This document shows positions 4,441 to 5,253 of a stretch of 5,253 nucleotides of DNA, in pieces. The stretch is from Pseudomonadota bacterium. GTDB lineage: Bacteria; Pseudomonadota; Alphaproteobacteria; Rhodospirillales; 2-02-FULL-58-16. The notes below the pieces were generated by a model. It was not told the DNA's origin. It did not search any database and saw nothing but the letters and a program-made list of their open reading frames with translations. The stretch lies in assembly GCA_022572335.1 (NCBI GenBank), contig JACZWD010000182.1, positions 1 to 5,253 on the forward strand, written 5' to 3'. Positions within the stretch are counted from its first letter, which is position 1. Each line of letters starts with the position of its first letter. The position numbers and the translations under genes were made by a program.

Positions 4441-5136
4441 TCAGAACGTAAGGTATTCGCCCTTCGTCATGAAACCCATGTGTTTTTCCGCTTCCTTGAG
4501 GCCGCCTTCGCTGGCCTGCCAGGTGATATTGCCGTCTCCGTTGACGTCCTCGCCGGCGATCAGACGGGTCGCCAACTGCTTGATCTTCTTGACCGTCGGC
4601 GCCGCTTGATCGGCGGTTTTCGCCGCCTTCACCTTCTTGCCCAGGCGAACGATGAGTTTGCCCCAGGTAACGAGGTTCTTGGCACTGGTTTCGACGTGCA
4701 CGGCATGGGTCTTCACGTTCTTGCTGGCGCCCTCGCTCTTGGCCGCGAACCCGACGTGCTTGGCGGCGCCCCCTGCGCCCTTGATCACGCCGTAACCGAG
4801 ACCCGGACCCTTGGGCTCGACGCTCGGGTCGACCGCGTGCAGGACGTGGCCGATATGGGTCTTCATCCACGCCAGGTCGGCCGGTTTGCTGGCGGCAAAA
4901 CCGGCGTGTTTCGCGGCGACCTTGGCTTCGGCGATGGCCGTCGGAAGCAATCCCCATTTCTCGGGCGTGTCCTTCCAGCCCGTCATGACGTGGCCGATGT
5001 GGACATGTGACTGGTTCATGTCGGCCGTTCTCTTGCCCTTCACGGACATGTATTCACAGCCGGACACCAAAACCAACCCGAGCGACAGGGCAATCACGCG
5101 TGGGTAATTCAAGCTCCTGCTTAGCATGTATTGCAT
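4441..5136 (-). CDS. Predicted lipoprotein with histidine-rich repeats and an EF-hand-like loop, function unknown
   Basis: The ATG at 5136 follows a strong GGGGGAGG ribosome-binding site five bases away, giving 231 residues; a start at 5226 would only add 30 residues before the signal. Residues 1-27 form a lipoprotein signal ending in LVSGC, so Cys27 should be lipidated and the protein anchored in a periplasmic-facing membrane. The mature part has roughly 50-residue repeats. HxxHV occurs at 46-50, 94-98 and 144-148. AAKHxGFA occurs at 74-81 and 124-131, with a variant AEKHMGF at 216-222. Eleven His residues at such spacing suggest metal or haem-type ligands, but no CxxCH is present. Repeat 3 is split by a Lys-rich helix (160-186). 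DVNGDGNITWQASEGG (197-212) is an EF-hand-like calcium loop with D197, N199, D201 and N203; position 12 is Ala, not Glu, although Glu210 is close. I do not recognise the family. Confidence 0.75.
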   Translation of the reverse strand: MQYMLSRSLNYPRVIALSLGLVLVSGCEYMSVKGKRTADMNQSHVHIGHVMTGWKDTPEKWGLLPTAIAEAKVAAKHAGFAASKPADLAWMKTHIGHVLHAVDPSVEPKGPGLGYGVIKGAGGAAKHVGFAAKSEGASKNVKTHAVHVETSAKNLVTWGKLIVRLGKKVKAAKTADQAAPTVKKIKQLATRLIAGEDVNGDGNITWQASEGGLKEAEKHMGFMTKGEYLTF

Positions 5137-5253
5137 TTTTTCCTCCCCCTTCGATGTGAACCCCAGCAGGGCAACCTTAACCGACATTTCCCAGAAAATC
5201 GTCAAATCGGCTCCGACGGTACACAATTATCACCGTCACTGGAATCGTTTCAC
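5137..5253 (-). promoter_or_regulatory. Upstream region of the lipoprotein gene, candidate promoter elements
   Basis: This stretch is clearly more AT-rich than the rest of the window, as expected for a promoter region. On the minus strand it holds GATAAT (5231-5226), a five-of-six match to a -10 box, and TTGACG (5205-5200), a five-of-six match to a -35 box. They do not pair with each other at the right order and spacing. TTGACG has only a poor -10 (GGTTAA) 17 bases on, and GATAAT would need a -35 at the window edge (GTGAAA). A promoter here is likely; its exact position is not resolved. Confidence 0.3.
5142..5146 (-). promoter_or_regulatory. Strong ribosome-binding site of the lipoprotein gene
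   Basis: On the minus strand GGGGGAGG precedes the ATG, with the GGAGG core at 5146-5142 and five A residues as spacer. It is the best Shine-Dalgarno match in the window and fixes the start at 5136 rather than the longer in-frame alternative at 5226. Confidence 0.75.

Noticed and set aside
4480..5010. 176-codon plus-strand frame opposite the lipoprotein gene
   Set aside because: Antisense shadow with no recognisable features, whereas the minus strand has a lipobox, a strong ribosome-binding site and repeats.

Overview
The window reads as GC-rich bacterial DNA, most likely from an alphaproteobacterium of the Rhodospirillales type. This rests on the HpnA-family gene, the glutaredoxin-DinB fusion, the YhfA-type OsmC relic, and degenerate copies of a short dispersed element that encodes peptides like MSALGQKRT. 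The last point comes from memory of such genomes, not from a search. No tRNA, rRNA, CRISPR array or intact insertion sequence is visible.

Left part (1-2785). Positions 1 to about 216 encode, on the minus strand, Asp-rich thrombospondin type 3 (calcium-binding) repeats that run off the left edge. They abut, without any spacer, the plus-strand gene hpnA (208-1062), which lacks its N-terminal Rossmann segment. The two homologies overlap over about 20 bp, so this is a genuine recombination scar or, perhaps more likely, an assembly or library chimera. After hpnA come a GC-rich hairpin, a second composite hairpin, and a LicC-type nucleotidyltransferase (1221-2003). A secreted tetratricopeptide-repeat protein follows (2075-2785), with three 42-residue units that are also 126-bp DNA repeats.

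Middle (2786-3140). This is a convergent intergenic zone with several small stem-loops, one copy of the dispersed element, and a short minus-strand relic of a CHAT (caspase-like) domain. The relic breaks off just after its catalytic-His motif, next to the repeat.

Right part (3141-5253). Everything here is on the minus strand: a His/EF-hand lipoprotein (5136-4441), two repeat copies (about 4330-4257), the C-terminal stub of an OsmC/YhfA-like gene (4218-4041), and a glutaredoxin plus DinB-like fusion protein (3935-3141).

The intact genes do not form one recognisable pathway. HpnA and the nucleotidyltransferase could both act in lipid or sugar-headgroup chemistry, but that is inference from adjacency. 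The clearest theme is erosion: the CHAT and OsmC relics both end close to dispersed repeat copies. The least explained intact gene is the lipoprotein, which carries about 50-residue repeats with regularly spaced histidines.
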